From the NCBI RefSeq assembly GCF_002584535.1, contig NZ_NUOT01000034.1, positions 22,981 through 86,980 of the forward strand: DNA of 64,000 bases, written 5' to 3'. The notes under the pieces were generated by a model. The model searched no databases. It had not been told where the DNA came from and saw only the letters and a list, made by a program, of their open reading frames with translations. Both the position numbers and the translations under genes were made by a program. The number at the start of each line of letters is the position of its first letter. The first letter of the stretch is position 1. The DNA is from Bacillus cereus (GTDB lineage Bacteria > Bacillota > Bacilli > Bacillales > Bacillaceae_G). Of the stretch, positions 18,802-27,234 are shown in pieces.

Positions 18802-18916
18802 TATAAACTGTATGGAGTATGTACCGTTTTCTAGCGTGCTTTTAAATAATCATGTTTATTTATGCTAATGCCAATTAAGTCATAGGAAAGGTTAAGGGTG
18901 GGTTATCGTGTTATGG

Positions 18917-19073
18917 TTTATCCCACATTAACGGGCAGTAAGACCACCACCTCAAGATTTAGAGAGCAACAGGGAAGATAGGTGGGGACAACTGCCCATA
19001 AAAGCCCGATTCATTCAACTAACCATCAGTGAGAATGGAGACAAAAGCCACACTGATGGAAGTTTCACCTTAT
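18917..19073 (+). repeat. bcr1-like repeat, copy A
   Basis: A 157-base element beginning TTTATCCCAC and ending TTTCACCTTAT. Inside are GGGCAGTAAGACC, CCACCTCAAGATTTAGAGAG, AGGTGGGGACAACTGCCC and a CATCAGTG/CACTGATG pair. The same framework recurs at 20675-20822, 35044-35200 and in part at 21572-21640. Length, ends and hairpin design fit the B. cereus-group bcr1 repeat. It fills most of the 430-base gap between the lipoyl-like gene and the permease. Confidence 0.75.
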
Positions 19074-19184
19074 TTTCTTGGATTGGGAGATTGACTTTCG
19101 AAAGATCTCCCTCCTATTGTGAATCTTTAATAAAAATACAAGCTATTATCTTTTTATAGTTTAACTTTCTTTTTTAACTTATTT

Positions 19185-19198
19185 TTAAAGCGTTTACA
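19185..19198 (+). promoter_or_regulatory. Possible CcpA (cre) site before the permease
   Basis: TTAAAGCGTTTACA differs from the cre consensus TGNAANCGNTNNCA at one position. It lies 36 bases before the permease start, so binding would probably repress. Confidence 0.45.
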
Positions 19199-19233
19199 TT
19201 TATGAGGATTTGCAAACAAAAAGGGGGATTTAT

Positions 19234-20655
19234 ATGGCAAGTCAAAACCAGGAGTTAAAACGAGAGCTGAAAAGTCGACACATATTTATGATTGCACTTG
19301 GGGGAGTTATTGGTACCGGACTTTTCTTAGGATCAGGTTATACAATTCATGAGGCGGGACCTGGAGGAGCGATTGTAGCTTATCTTGTTGGAGGATTTGT
19401 TATGTATTTAACGATGCTCTGTCTTGGAGAGCTAGCAGTTGCCATGCCTGATGCAGGGTCTTATCAAACATATGCTACAAAGCAGATTTCACCTGCAGTA
19501 GGTTACGTAGTGGGATGGATGTCATGGTTAAACTGGTCGGCTACGATAGGGATTGAGTTGATTGCAGTTAGTATCTTAATGAAACGTTGGTTTCCAGATG
19601 TATCTTCTTGGATTTGGTGCATAGTTTTTGCTGTTCTACTTTTTGCTATTAATGCATTATCTTCAAGAAGTTTTGCAGAGGTCGAGTTTTGGTTTGCGAG
19701 CATTAAAGTTATTACGATTATTGCATTTATTATTTTAGGCGGGGCAGCTATGTTTGGTTTCCTTGATATGAAAGGGAATGAGCCAGCACCAATGTTTTCT
19801 AGTTTTACTGATTACGGAGGACTATTTCCAAATGGGCTGACAGCTATTTTAGTTACAATGATTGCAGTTAATTTTTCCTTTCAGGGAACAGAACTAGTTG
19901 GTATTGCGGCTGGAGAGAGCGAAAATCCAGAGAAAACCATTCCGAAAGCTATTAATAATACAGTTTGGCGTATCCTTGTTTTCTTTGTACTTTCCATTTT
20001 TATACTTGCTGGGCTATTCCCTTGGCAACAAGCTGGAGTGATAGAAAGTCCATTCGTAGTTGTATTTGATAAAATTGGTATCCCTTATGCGGCAGATATT
20101 ATAAATTTCGTTATTATTACAGCGGTACTATCAGTGGCGAATTCTGGATTATATGCAACTTCTCGTATGTTATGGTCTATGTCTAATCAAGGGATGATTA
20201 GTCCGATTTTTGGTAAGTTATCTAAAAATGGTGTTCCAATTTATGCATTGATTGCAAGTACTATTGTTGGTTGTCTCTCTTTATTATGTGGTATATATGC
20301 AGAGGATACAGTTTATTTATGGCTTCTTTCCATTGCAGGATTCGGTGCAATATTGGTTTGGGCATCTATCGCTTTATCTAATTTCTTGTTTAGAAGAACA
20401 TACTTAAAGCAAGGTGGGGATATTAAGGATCTGAAATTTAAAACTCCATTGTATCCGCTTGTCCCTCTTCTTGCTTTGGTATTAAATATAACGGTAATTG
20501 TTGGTATGGCGTTTATTCCGGAACAACGCATGGCATTGTATTGCGGGATTCCATTTATGTTTGTTTGTTTACTGTTTTACCGTGTTACAAAAAATAAGAA
20601 GAGTAAAATGGAACATATCGAAAAGGCCAACACAACAGGGGCACAAAGTTTATGA
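19234..20655 (+). CDS. Amino-acid permease (APC superfamily)
   Basis: A 473-residue, twelve-segment transporter of the amino acid-polyamine-cation superfamily, AAT subfamily (LysP/GabP/RocE-like). It shows the first-helix motif GGVIGTGLFLGSGYTIHEAGPGG (in part GVIGTGLFLGSG), the segment GIELIAVS, and GTELVGIAAGESENPEKTIPKA. The substrate cannot be fixed from sequence; lysine, arginine or GABA types are closest by pattern. ATG 19234 follows AAAAGGGGG. It lies downstream of the sigma-54 lipoyl-like gene but is separated by a bcr1-like repeat, so it may have its own promoter with a cre-like site. Confidence 0.85.
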   Translation: MASQNQELKRELKSRHIFMIALGGVIGTGLFLGSGYTIHEAGPGGAIVAYLVGGFVMYLTMLCLGELAVAMPDAGSYQTYATKQISPAVGYVVGWMSWLNWSATIGIELIAVSILMKRWFPDVSSWIWCIVFAVLLFAINALSSRSFAEVEFWFASIKVITIIAFIILGGAAMFGFLDMKGNEPAPMFSSFTDYGGLFPNGLTAILVTMIAVNFSFQGTELVGIAAGESENPEKTIPKAINNTVWRILVFFVLSIFILAGLFPWQQAGVIESPFVVVFDKIGIPYAADIINFVIITAVLSVANSGLYATSRMLWSMSNQGMISPIFGKLSKNGVPIYALIASTIVGCLSLLCGIYAEDTVYLWLLSIAGFGAILVWASIALSNFLFRRTYLKQGGDIKDLKFKTPLYPLVPLLALVLNITVIVGMAFIPEQRMALYCGIPFMFVCLLFYRVTKNKKSKMEHIEKANTTGAQSL

Positions 20656-20674
20656 TGAATATTTAGGTATGATT

Positions 20675-20822
20675 TTTATCCTGCTATTCGCTGGCAGTAA
20701 CACGCCCACCTCCAAATTCAGCGAAGGAAAAGTAGGTAGGCGGAGGATGAACTACCGGTAAAAGCTTGATTAGTGAGGGCTCATAATCAGTAAAGTCCTC
20801 ACTAATTAACGTTTTACTTTAC
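20675..20822 (+). repeat. bcr1-like repeat, copy B (diverged)
   Basis: About 148 bases beginning TTTATCCTGC, with GGCAGTAACACGCCCACCTCC, AGGTAGGCGGAGGATGAACT and GTGAGGGCTCATAATCAGT (each shared in pattern with copies A and C). The right end reads GTTTTACTTTAC instead of GTTTCACNTTAT. It sits just after the permease stop. Changes on both sides of the stems suggest folding is kept. Confidence 0.65.
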
Positions 20823-20885
20823 GTATGCGAGTAATTGCGTTATACGAGGTCATATATGTAGAGAATGGTAGGATAAAATCAAAAG

Positions 20886-20925
20886 AAAAAACGAGCCCTA
20901 ATCTAATAGATAGCTCGTTTTTTTC
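20886..20925. terminator. Bidirectional terminator
   Basis: A-run, short stem ACGAGC/GCTCGT, T-run, between the permease/repeat and a converging small gene. The loop is long, so the call is moderate. Confidence 0.6.
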
Positions 20926-20942
20926 TGAAAAATACATCTTGG

Positions 20943-21146
20943 CTAAGAGGATTGCTCTCTTTTTATTTTTAGTTTCACCGTCCAAAAAGCAGCAAGCATA
21001 ATCGCTGCGATACAGCCGCTAATTGTACCTATTAATTTAGCGTACGGAAGGCTATTCATGTCGCTATTGAGAAAAAACATTATGCATAGGATTGCAGGGA
21101 AAAGATATAGATAATATAGGCGCTTTAGTCGTTTATCTTTCATCAT
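20943..21146 (-). CDS. Small membrane protein of unknown function
   Basis: A 67-residue protein with two hydrophobic segments (about residues 10-26 and 36-56) and lysine-rich ends, so probably a two-pass membrane protein. No family was recognised. GAGAGGG lies before the tandem ATG codons; the second may be used. It is monocistronic and closed by the hairpin at 20886-20925. Confidence 0.6.
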   Translation of the reverse strand: MMKDKRLKRLYYLYLFPAILCIMFFLNSDMNSLPYAKLIGTISGCIAAIMLAAFWTVKLKIKREQSS

Positions 21147-21365
21147 GTACTCAGCCCTCTCTATTATTTAATATCCTTATTATAACACAAAAATTACCAT
21201 TTTTTTGCAATATCCTAATTTAAAAATTAGCCAGTTAGTTGAGTTTACGAAAGTTATTACTGTTTTTAAATACGAATGGCGTCATACACAAAAATAAGAA
21301 AAATTAAGGTTTTCATCAGAAAAAGATAAGATTCATCGTGTAATATAAAAAGTACCTGTCGTGGA

Positions 21366-21400
21366 ATCGTACAAACTTTGATGTTTGTACGATTTTTTTT
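21366..21400 (+). terminator. Orphan terminator
   Basis: Strong stem ATCGTACAAAC/GTTTGTACGAT followed by eight T. No intact gene precedes it on the plus strand within 200 bases, so it may end a lost gene or a small RNA. Confidence 0.75.
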
Positions 21401-21424
21401 AGAAAAGAACTATTTCAAATACTA

Positions 21425-21560
21425 GTGAAACTAGAAATTTTGGAATAGCCCTTTTGTCTTCAATAAAGCCATCTAAGTTTTCTTCTTTATATCAGCTAAT
21501 TTTTCTTTTGCTAAATTCAATGCAATTGCATCGTCTAAATAGCCAATTGGATTGCATTAT
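21425..21560 (-). pseudogene. Short coding remnant (minus strand)
   Basis: Read on the minus strand, one frame gives NPIGYLDDAIALNLAKEK and then LADIKK before a frameshift and stop; the shifted frame continues ENLDGFIEDKRAIPKFL. PIGYLDD is reminiscent of the DUF1232 motif. No start or full domain is present, so this is at most a fragment. Confidence 0.3.
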
Positions 21561-21571
21561 TCATTTCAGAT

Positions 21572-21640
21572 TTTATCATATTTAGCGAGAAGACCCTTAC
21601 CTCAAGCGTGTAACGGTAGGTGGGGGTAGTTCAATGCAAA
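21572..21640 (+). repeat. Partial bcr1-like repeat, copy D
   Basis: It starts TTTATCATATTTAGCGAG and keeps the core AAGACCCTTACCTCAAG and GGTAGGTGGGGGTAGTTCAA, then runs directly into the ytaF remnant. The right part of the element is missing. Confidence 0.5.
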
Positions 21641-22042
21641 TCTAATTGGAGCAATTGTACTTAGTGTAATTGGAGTATTTGCCTTATGTCAGCCAGTATT
21701 AAATAAACAAGATGATACGCATAAGAAGAAAGGGAATATGTTTATGAGGGTACTGGGTAATCCGGAGAATGCTGATTTCGATGGTTCTAAAACAATTAGC
21801 CTTTCCGAAGCACTTGTATTAGGGACGCATTATCAATTAATAATATTGCAGGAGGATTTGATGCAGGAATAACAAATTTGAATCTTTGGTGGACTGCAAT
21901 TGTTTCTGGAGTTTTTAGCTTCGCTTGTATTAGTGGTTTTTCATATGTAGGAAAGAGGTTTTTAGCGGAATACTTAGGAAAATGGGGAACGATTATTGCT
22001 GGCATTTTACTCATTCTTATCGGAATTGATCAATTGATGTGA
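21634..22042 (+). pseudogene. ytaF: Broken sporulation membrane protein gene (ytaF remnant)
   Basis: Only the 3' part of a YtaF/MntP-like membrane protein gene remains. The first frame reads NLIGAIVLSVIGVFALCQP and later SLSEALVLG. The frame breaks near 21820, and the next frame resumes with SINNIAGGFDAGITNLNLWW and continues to KWGTIIAGILLILIGIDQ and a stop. NNIAGGFDAG is the conserved YtaF signature. The 5' part has been replaced by a partial bcr1-like repeat, and a base loss breaks the middle, so the copy cannot be functional. Confidence 0.75.
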
Positions 22043-22159
22043 GAGGAGATTGGAAAACAATATTCGCATATTTCCTCGGAAATACAACAAAATACTGCAT
22101 ATATCGATATGTTTTTCTTCATACTAACATTGATTTCTTTTAAAGAAAGGGGGATAAGT

Positions 22160-22318
22160 ATGGGACGTGGTAAAGCATTTGATCATAAGAAAAAAGGTCA
22201 TGATCATCAGCCGCCTAAAGGGGCATTTATTCATAAGGATGTAAATGAGCATACGTTAGAAGAGGAAGAATTACCAGTTAATATTGAAACGTACAAAAAT
22301 AGTTTGAAAAAACATTAA
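22160..22318 (+). CDS. Small hydrophilic protein of unknown function
   Basis: A 52-residue protein, very hydrophilic, with lysine and histidine in the first half (GRGKAFDHKKKGHDHQPPKG) and acidic residues in the second (EHTLEEEELPVN). No family was recognised. ATG 22160 has AAAGGGGGG at good distance. It is closed by a terminator shared with the converging DUF3969 gene. Confidence 0.65.
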   Translation: MGRGKAFDHKKKGHDHQPPKGAFIHKDVNEHTLEEEELPVNIETYKNSLKKH

Positions 22319-22340
22319 AGCACCTATATAGGTGCTTTTT
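22317..22340. terminator. Terminator between converging genes
   Basis: AAAGCACCTATATAGGTGCTTTTT, a compact stem with T tail overlapping both gene ends. Confidence 0.8.
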
Positions 22341-22680
22341 AGCGTATGTCCTCAATTAATTGCTTTGATTCTTCATACATGCCATATTCCCCTAGAACTT
22401 GGATACAACGCCATTTTAATTCCTCAATACTTGGTTCAAGTTCTTCCGGGAGGACATGATGAATGTCTTCAAGCCCCATTCCAAAATGAATAAGCTCTAG
22501 CACTTGATCATCAATATTTCGATCCATTAGTAATTCTAATACTTCTAAATTGAATATGTATCGATAAGCTTCATCGGGGGAAACAACTTTTAATTTTAAG
22601 CTTTCTACAATACTGAGTATAAAAAGAAGAATGGTTTTTTCTAGGACAGGCTGGTCCTCCATTTGAAAAATAAGTTTCAT
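22339..22680 (-). CDS. DUF3969-family protein
   Basis: A 113-residue soluble, acidic, helical protein. The segments SPDEAYRYIFNLEVLELL and MGLEDIHHVLPEEL match my recollection of the DUF3969 family; function unknown. ATG 22680 has GGAGGTG eight bases upstream on the minus strand. The frame is open far upstream but without ribosome sites. It lies downstream of glsA on the same strand, but a strong terminator separates them. Confidence 0.7.
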   Translation of the reverse strand: MKLIFQMEDQPVLEKTILLFILSIVESLKLKVVSPDEAYRYIFNLEVLELLMDRNIDDQVLELIHFGMGLEDIHHVLPEELEPSIEELKWRCIQVLGEYGMYEESKQLIEDIR

Positions 22681-22752
22681 TTTTTTACACCTCCACCGAA
22701 TAGCGTTAGGTTGTACTATATTATTCGGGAGGGGGGAAGAAATATGCATAAT

Positions 22753-22790
22753 AAAAAAAGTTATCCTGCCAAAAGCGAACAGGATAACTT
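22753..22790 (-). terminator. Terminator after glsA
   Basis: On the minus strand: stem AAGTTATCCTG/CAGGATAACTT followed by seven T, six bases after the glsA stop. Confidence 0.88.
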
Positions 22791-22795
22791 CGTAT

Positions 22796-23725
22796 TTAAA
22801 AAATACTCCAGCCTTCTTGAGCGGAAAGAAGCTCAAGAATTTTAAAACCAGCGATACTATTTCCATTTGCATCTAAAGCCGGTCCAAAAATACCGATTCC
22901 CATTTCGCCTTTTACGCAGCCGAAAATACCACCAGCTACACCACTTTTTGCAGGAATGCCAACGCGAATTGCAAATTCACCAGATTCGTTATACATGCCA
23001 CATGTTACCATAAATGTTTTGCAAATCTTTGTTATATGTTTTGGAATAATTTGTTTTTTCTTATATGGATCGTAGCCATCCATTGCGAAGATTAAACCAA
23101 TACGTGCTAAATCAATACAGTTTACCTGGATAGCACATTGACGTGTATATAAATCCATTAATTCTTCGATATTACCATCAATGATGCCGTTTTGCTTCAT
23201 GTAGTAGCAAAGAGAACGATTTAAGTAAGCTGTTTCTAGTTCAGAGATGGCTACTTTTGAAGAGTAATTAATTGTAGGATTATCTGTAATATCACGTACA
23301 AAGCGGAGAATCCGTTCCATCTTTTCTTCGTTACTATCTCCTGTAAGCATACTTGTAATAGCTAATGCACCCGCGTTAATCATTGGATTAAGGGGTTTAG
23401 AAGGGCTAGTTGTTTCTAGCTTAATAATAGAATTAAATGGGTCCCCAGTGGGTTCCATCCCAACTTTAGAGAATACATATTCTTCACCACGATCTAGAAG
23501 AGCAAGTGCAAGTGTGATTACTTTTGAAATACTTTGAAGGGTGAAGAGTGTTTGTGAGTTACCAGCATGGATATATTCTGTCTCTCTATGGTAGATAGCA
23601 ATCCCTAAATCATCTGGATTTGCATTTCCTAGTTCGGGGATATAAGTAGCAAGTTTACCTTTTTTTGTATATGGTTTTACTTGATCTAACAGTTGTTGTA
23701 AGTTATTTGTCTCGATACACTGCAT
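22796..23725 (-). CDS. glsA: Glutaminase
   Basis: A 309-residue serine-dependent glutaminase of the beta-lactamase-like fold, hydrolysing glutamine to glutamate and ammonia. The catalytic S-x-x-K is FTLQSISKV, and the family motifs NPMINAGAL and [10 protein letters not shown] are present. Length matches the family (about 308-310). AGGAGCG lies before the ATG. It is transcribed divergently from the PTS gene across a 470-base control region. The window also holds an orphan glutamate synthase subunit, but there is no sign of co-regulation. Confidence 0.92.
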   Translation of the reverse strand: MQCIETNNLQQLLDQVKPYTKKGKLATYIPELGNANPDDLGIAIYHRETEYIHAGNSQTLFTLQSISKVITLALALLDRGEEYVFSKVGMEPTGDPFNSIIKLETTSPSKPLNPMINAGALAITSMLTGDSNEEKMERILRFVRDITDNPTINYSSKVAISELETAYLNRSLCYYMKQNGIIDGNIEELMDLYTRQCAIQVNCIDLARIGLIFAMDGYDPYKKKQIIPKHITKICKTFMVTCGMYNESGEFAIRVGIPAKSGVAGGIFGCVKGEMGIGIFGPALDANGNSIAGFKILELLSAQEGWSIF

Positions 23726-24129
23726 AATACCAACGCTCCTGTTCCTTTTTCACTAAGTTTACTGTTCCCTATAGACTTGGAAATAAATAATAACATGAAA
23801 AAGTGGAATGATAAAATGAAACTTCCATTTTAAATAAAAATTGCAAAACAGGAATAAAATCTTTCTTTTTAGGTGGTAGAGAAGCAGTTAGAGCCTCTGA
23901 GAACGAGTGCAGGTCATCATTTGTTCTACATAGCAACGGCTTATATATTAAACAATCAAAATAGATACAGATACATAGGTTCCGGCTACCTAGTTTTTAA
24001 TCATATTCGTTATTAGAACGGAGAAGTTTCCTTTTATATAACAGTTTGGAAATAGAAAAGATATCTATAAAAAGCTCAAAAATAAAAACTACACATCTAT
24101 ACAACTATATGTTATCATGATTATGTAAT
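23726..24129. other. Divergent control region between glsA and the PTS gene
   Basis: This 400-base stretch has no gene. At about 23890-23965 nested complementary arms occur (AGCC/GGCT outside AGAAC/GTTCT), and at 23971-24000 a weak hairpin TAGGT/ACCTA is followed by TTTTTAA. Together they could be a folded leader with a weak terminator for the PTS gene. No T-box or antiterminator (RAT) consensus was found. The promoter positions are not certain. Confidence 0.35.
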
Positions 24130-24143
24130 AGAAAGCGTTTTCT
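24130..24143 (+). promoter_or_regulatory. CcpA catabolite-response (cre) site
   Basis: AGAAAGCGTTTTCT is a fully palindromic cre sequence, 54 bases before the PTS start. It lies near or downstream of the likely promoter, so CcpA would probably repress in the presence of a preferred sugar. Confidence 0.75.
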
Positions 24144-24196
24144 AAATCATACTTATTAATGATAACGATTTCATAAATTGAATAGGGGGAATTACA

Positions 24197-25690
24197 ATGT
24201 TGCAGTTTTTACAACGTATTGGTAAAGCGTTAATGCTTCCAATCGCAGTACTGCCAGCAGCAGGACTGTTGCTTCGTTTAGGTCAACCAGACGTATTTGA
24301 TATTCCTGTTATGGCACAGGCCGGTGCAGCAATCTTTGATAACTTAGCACTTATTTTTGCAATTGGTGTTGCAATCGGTTTGTCTGTTGATGGTAGTGGT
24401 GCCGCAGGTCTTGCAGGTGCGATTGGTTATCTAGTTATGAAGAATACAACGAATACTTTAAGTATTGGTTATTCAACAGCAGAATTAAATGATAAATTAA
24501 AAAGTGTTCAAGATTTATTAGGAACAGTTGATCCAAGTAAGTTAGCGGATACAATGACAAAAGTTTCAAAAGCAGCGACTTTAACGCCGAAGATAAATAT
24601 GGCTATACTTGGCGGTATTATTGCTGGGGTTGTTGCCGGGTTATTATATAACAAATTCCATAAAATTAAATTGCCAGAATGGTTAGGGTTCTTTGCGGGA
24701 AAACGTTTTGTACCAATTATTACTTCTGTTGTCATGCTTCTTTTAGGATTAGTATTCGGTCAAATTTGGCCAACAATTCAAAGTGGTATTGATGCGGTAG
24801 CACACGGTATTGTAAACTTAGGTGCGATTGGCGCTGGACTATTCGGTTTATTAAACCGTCTATTGATTCCAATTGGTTTACACCACGTAATGAACACATA
24901 TTTCTGGTTTGTACTTGGTGACTTTACAAATGCAGCAGGTGATGTTGTTCATGGTGATATTGCACGTTTCTTTGCGCAAGATCCATCAGCAGGTATGTTT
25001 ATGACTGGTTTCTTCCCAATCATGATGTTTGGTTTACCAGCAGCATGTTTTGCAATGATTGCAGCTGCGAAACCGGAAAAACGTAAAATGGTTACAGGTA
25101 TGTTAGGTGGACTTGCATTAACTTCATTCTTAACTGGTATTACAGAACCAATTGAATTTTCATTCATGTTCTTATCACCAGTATTATATGGTATCCATGC
25201 TATATTAACGGGCATTTCTTTATTTGTTACAACAACACTTGGCATTCATGATGGTTTCTCATTTAGCGCCGGTGCGATTGATTATTTCTTAAACTTAGGT
25301 ATTGCAACAAAACCGTTATTATTAGCGGGAATTGGTTTAATTTATGCAGTAATTTACTTCGTGGTATTCTATTTCCTAATCAAGAAATTTAATTTGAAAA
25401 CTCCAGGTCGTGAAGACGATGAAGAGTTAGTGGCAGAAGATGATGCACCAGTTGCAGGATCGATTGGTGAAACTTACGTAGCAGCTTTAGGTGGAAAAGA
25501 CAATTTAACAGTCATTGATAACTGTGCGACTCGTTTACGCCTACAAGTAAAAGATGCAAACTTAGTAAATGAACCAGCATTAAAACGTGCCGGTGCAAAA
25601 GGTGTTATGAAGTTAAGTAATACAAGCGTACAGGTTATCGTAGGTACAAACGTTGAGTCTGTAGCTGATGATATGAAAAAACACGTATAA
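24197..25690 (+). CDS. nagP: PTS transporter EIICB, N-acetylglucosamine type
   Basis: A 497-residue phosphotransferase permease with EIIC followed by EIIB; no EIIA domain, which must come from another protein. EIIC (residues about 5-390) shows MLPIAVLPAAGLLLRLG and the substrate loop GITEPIEFSF. EIIB (about 420-497) carries the phosphorylated cysteine in VIDNCATRLRLQV. The N-terminus is closer to NagP/NagE than to PtsG by pattern, so N-acetylglucosamine is the likely substrate; glucose is not excluded. GGGGG precedes the ATG. It is controlled by a cre site and ends with a terminator. Confidence 0.85.
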   Translation: MLQFLQRIGKALMLPIAVLPAAGLLLRLGQPDVFDIPVMAQAGAAIFDNLALIFAIGVAIGLSVDGSGAAGLAGAIGYLVMKNTTNTLSIGYSTAELNDKLKSVQDLLGTVDPSKLADTMTKVSKAATLTPKINMAILGGIIAGVVAGLLYNKFHKIKLPEWLGFFAGKRFVPIITSVVMLLLGLVFGQIWPTIQSGIDAVAHGIVNLGAIGAGLFGLLNRLLIPIGLHHVMNTYFWFVLGDFTNAAGDVVHGDIARFFAQDPSAGMFMTGFFPIMMFGLPAACFAMIAAAKPEKRKMVTGMLGGLALTSFLTGITEPIEFSFMFLSPVLYGIHAILTGISLFVTTTLGIHDGFSFSAGAIDYFLNLGIATKPLLLAGIGLIYAVIYFVVFYFLIKKFNLKTPGREDDEELVAEDDAPVAGSIGETYVAALGGKDNLTVIDNCATRLRLQVKDANLVNEPALKRAGAKGVMKLSNTSVQVIVGTNVESVADDMKKHV

Positions 25691-25699
25691 ATGATTGTG

Positions 25700-25758
25700 A
25701 AAGAGGATGTTCAAAAAGATCGGTAAAATTGATTTTTTTGAGGACATCCTCTTTTTTT
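25700..25758 (+). terminator. Terminator after the PTS gene
   Basis: Stem AAAGAGGATGTTC/GAGGACATCCTCTTT with a long loop and seven T. Confidence 0.82.
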
Positions 25759-25947
25759 ATGAGAAGTTTATCCGGAATCTTACCTTTGAAAATATTCTTT
25801 TTCTTTTTTGTACATATTGGTTGGTAATACGTTCGGCACATGATAAAGTAAGGATGATATAAAATGAAATTTCCATTAGTTAGAGAAAACTAGGGAGCAT
25901 ATTTTTATAAATTGATTAAATTATTGGTAAATAAGGGGAAAGCAACC

Positions 25948-27177
25948 ATGAATGAAGAAAAGGATAGTGTCAGTATGGTGGCTCGTCGTAGACGTAGACG
26001 TGGACGTGGACCGATTACATATATAAAAAGAACAGCCATTTTCTTTGTATTGTTTTCACTTGTATATTTAGGGTATACAAAAATCACTTCACATAGTAAG
26101 AAAGAGAATGCCTCAAAAGCAACTACAGAAGTAAAGAAAGAAACGGTACAAAAACAGCCAGAACAGCTTCCAAAAGTGCCGGAGCAAGCTAAGGCGGCGG
26201 AACAATCAGCCGAAGGCCCCCCACAAGAAATTAATGAGAATGCTGAGTTAGATGAGTATTTAAAGAGCAAAGGTTTTAGTGGAACAGCAGTTGTTGTAAA
26301 AAATGGAAAAGTACTCCTGAATAAAGGGTATGGGCTGGCAAATCGAGAGAAAAATATACCAAATAATGCAGAAACAACATTTTACATCGGTTCGATTTCA
26401 AAAGCATTTGTAGCAACAGCAATTATGCAGCTGAAAGATCAAAAGAAAATTCAACCAGAGGATACGGTAGCGAAATATATTCCTGATTTTCCAAGAGGTG
26501 GAGAAATCAAGCTGGTTCATCTATTGACACACACATCTGGAATTCCTGAATATGAGACAGGGACAGATGATATTTCTCATGAGGAATTGTTGAAGCGAAT
26601 TGGACAGCAAAAACGTTTGTTTAACCCAGGTGAAAAATGGAAGTATTCGGATTCAAACTATTCAATACTTGGTTACATCGTTGAGAAAGTTAGTGGGCAG
26701 CCGTTAGAAGAATACATTAAACAACATATTTTTGATGTTGTGGGCATGAAAAATTCAGGCTTTGGTACTGAATTAGAGAAAACAAAGTATCCTTCTACGG
26801 GTTATAAGGTTGTAAATAATAATATGACAGTACCTCCTATTCCTAGCATGTCACAATTATATGGGAATGGCGATATATATACGAGTGCAAATGATTTATA
26901 TTTATTTAATGAAGCACTATTTTCTGGTAAGCTAATATCCAAAGAGAGCTATGATCAAATGTTTACAACATTTAAAAAAGATTATGGATTTGGATGGTAT
27001 GTAAACCCTGGAAGCTACTCTAATCACGGTGTAATGCCAGGGTGGAATTGTTTAAATGGATTTAGTAGAAGTGGCAATGTATATGTTATTTTATTATCTA
27101 ATATTCAAAATAACATTAAATCATTTGGCTCTTTGAATAATGATATTTATACGATGTTACAGCATATTGAAGTGTAA
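25948..27177 (+). CDS. Serine beta-lactamase-like hydrolase / penicillin-binding protein
   Basis: A 409-residue class C beta-lactamase-family protein. It starts with an arginine-rich cytoplasmic tail (RRRRRRGRG), one membrane anchor (about 28-46), then a lysine/proline-rich linker to about residue 100. Motifs: SISK (active serine and lysine, in YIGSISKAF), the tyrosine motif YSDSNYS and the third box HGVMPG. The family includes D-Ala-D-Ala peptidases and esterases; the true substrate is not known. ATG 25948 follows AAGGGGAAA. It is monocistronic. Confidence 0.82.
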   Translation: MNEEKDSVSMVARRRRRRGRGPITYIKRTAIFFVLFSLVYLGYTKITSHSKKENASKATTEVKKETVQKQPEQLPKVPEQAKAAEQSAEGPPQEINENAELDEYLKSKGFSGTAVVVKNGKVLLNKGYGLANREKNIPNNAETTFYIGSISKAFVATAIMQLKDQKKIQPEDTVAKYIPDFPRGGEIKLVHLLTHTSGIPEYETGTDDISHEELLKRIGQQKRLFNPGEKWKYSDSNYSILGYIVEKVSGQPLEEYIKQHIFDVVGMKNSGFGTELEKTKYPSTGYKVVNNNMTVPPIPSMSQLYGNGDIYTSANDLYLFNEALFSGKLISKESYDQMFTTFKKDYGFGWYVNPGSYSNHGVMPGWNCLNGFSRSGNVYVILLSNIQNNIKSFGSLNNDIYTMLQHIEV

Positions 27178-27207
27178 AAGACTATCTTTTGAGATGGTCT
27201 TTTTTTC
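27177..27207 (+). terminator. Terminator after the serine hydrolase
   Basis: Stem AAAAGACTATCTT/GAGATGGTCTTTT with T tail. One G-T pair is present. Confidence 0.78.
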
Positions 27208-27234
27208 ATGTAAATTGAGAAAGAAGGTGAATTT

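Noticed and set aside
22663-22845. 60-residue plus-strand open frame
   Set aside because: It overlaps the glsA end, its terminator and the DUF3969 start on the other strand; no family pattern.
23870-24010. T-box leader
   Set aside because: The T-box core sequence and specifier loop are absent, and the gene is a sugar transporter.
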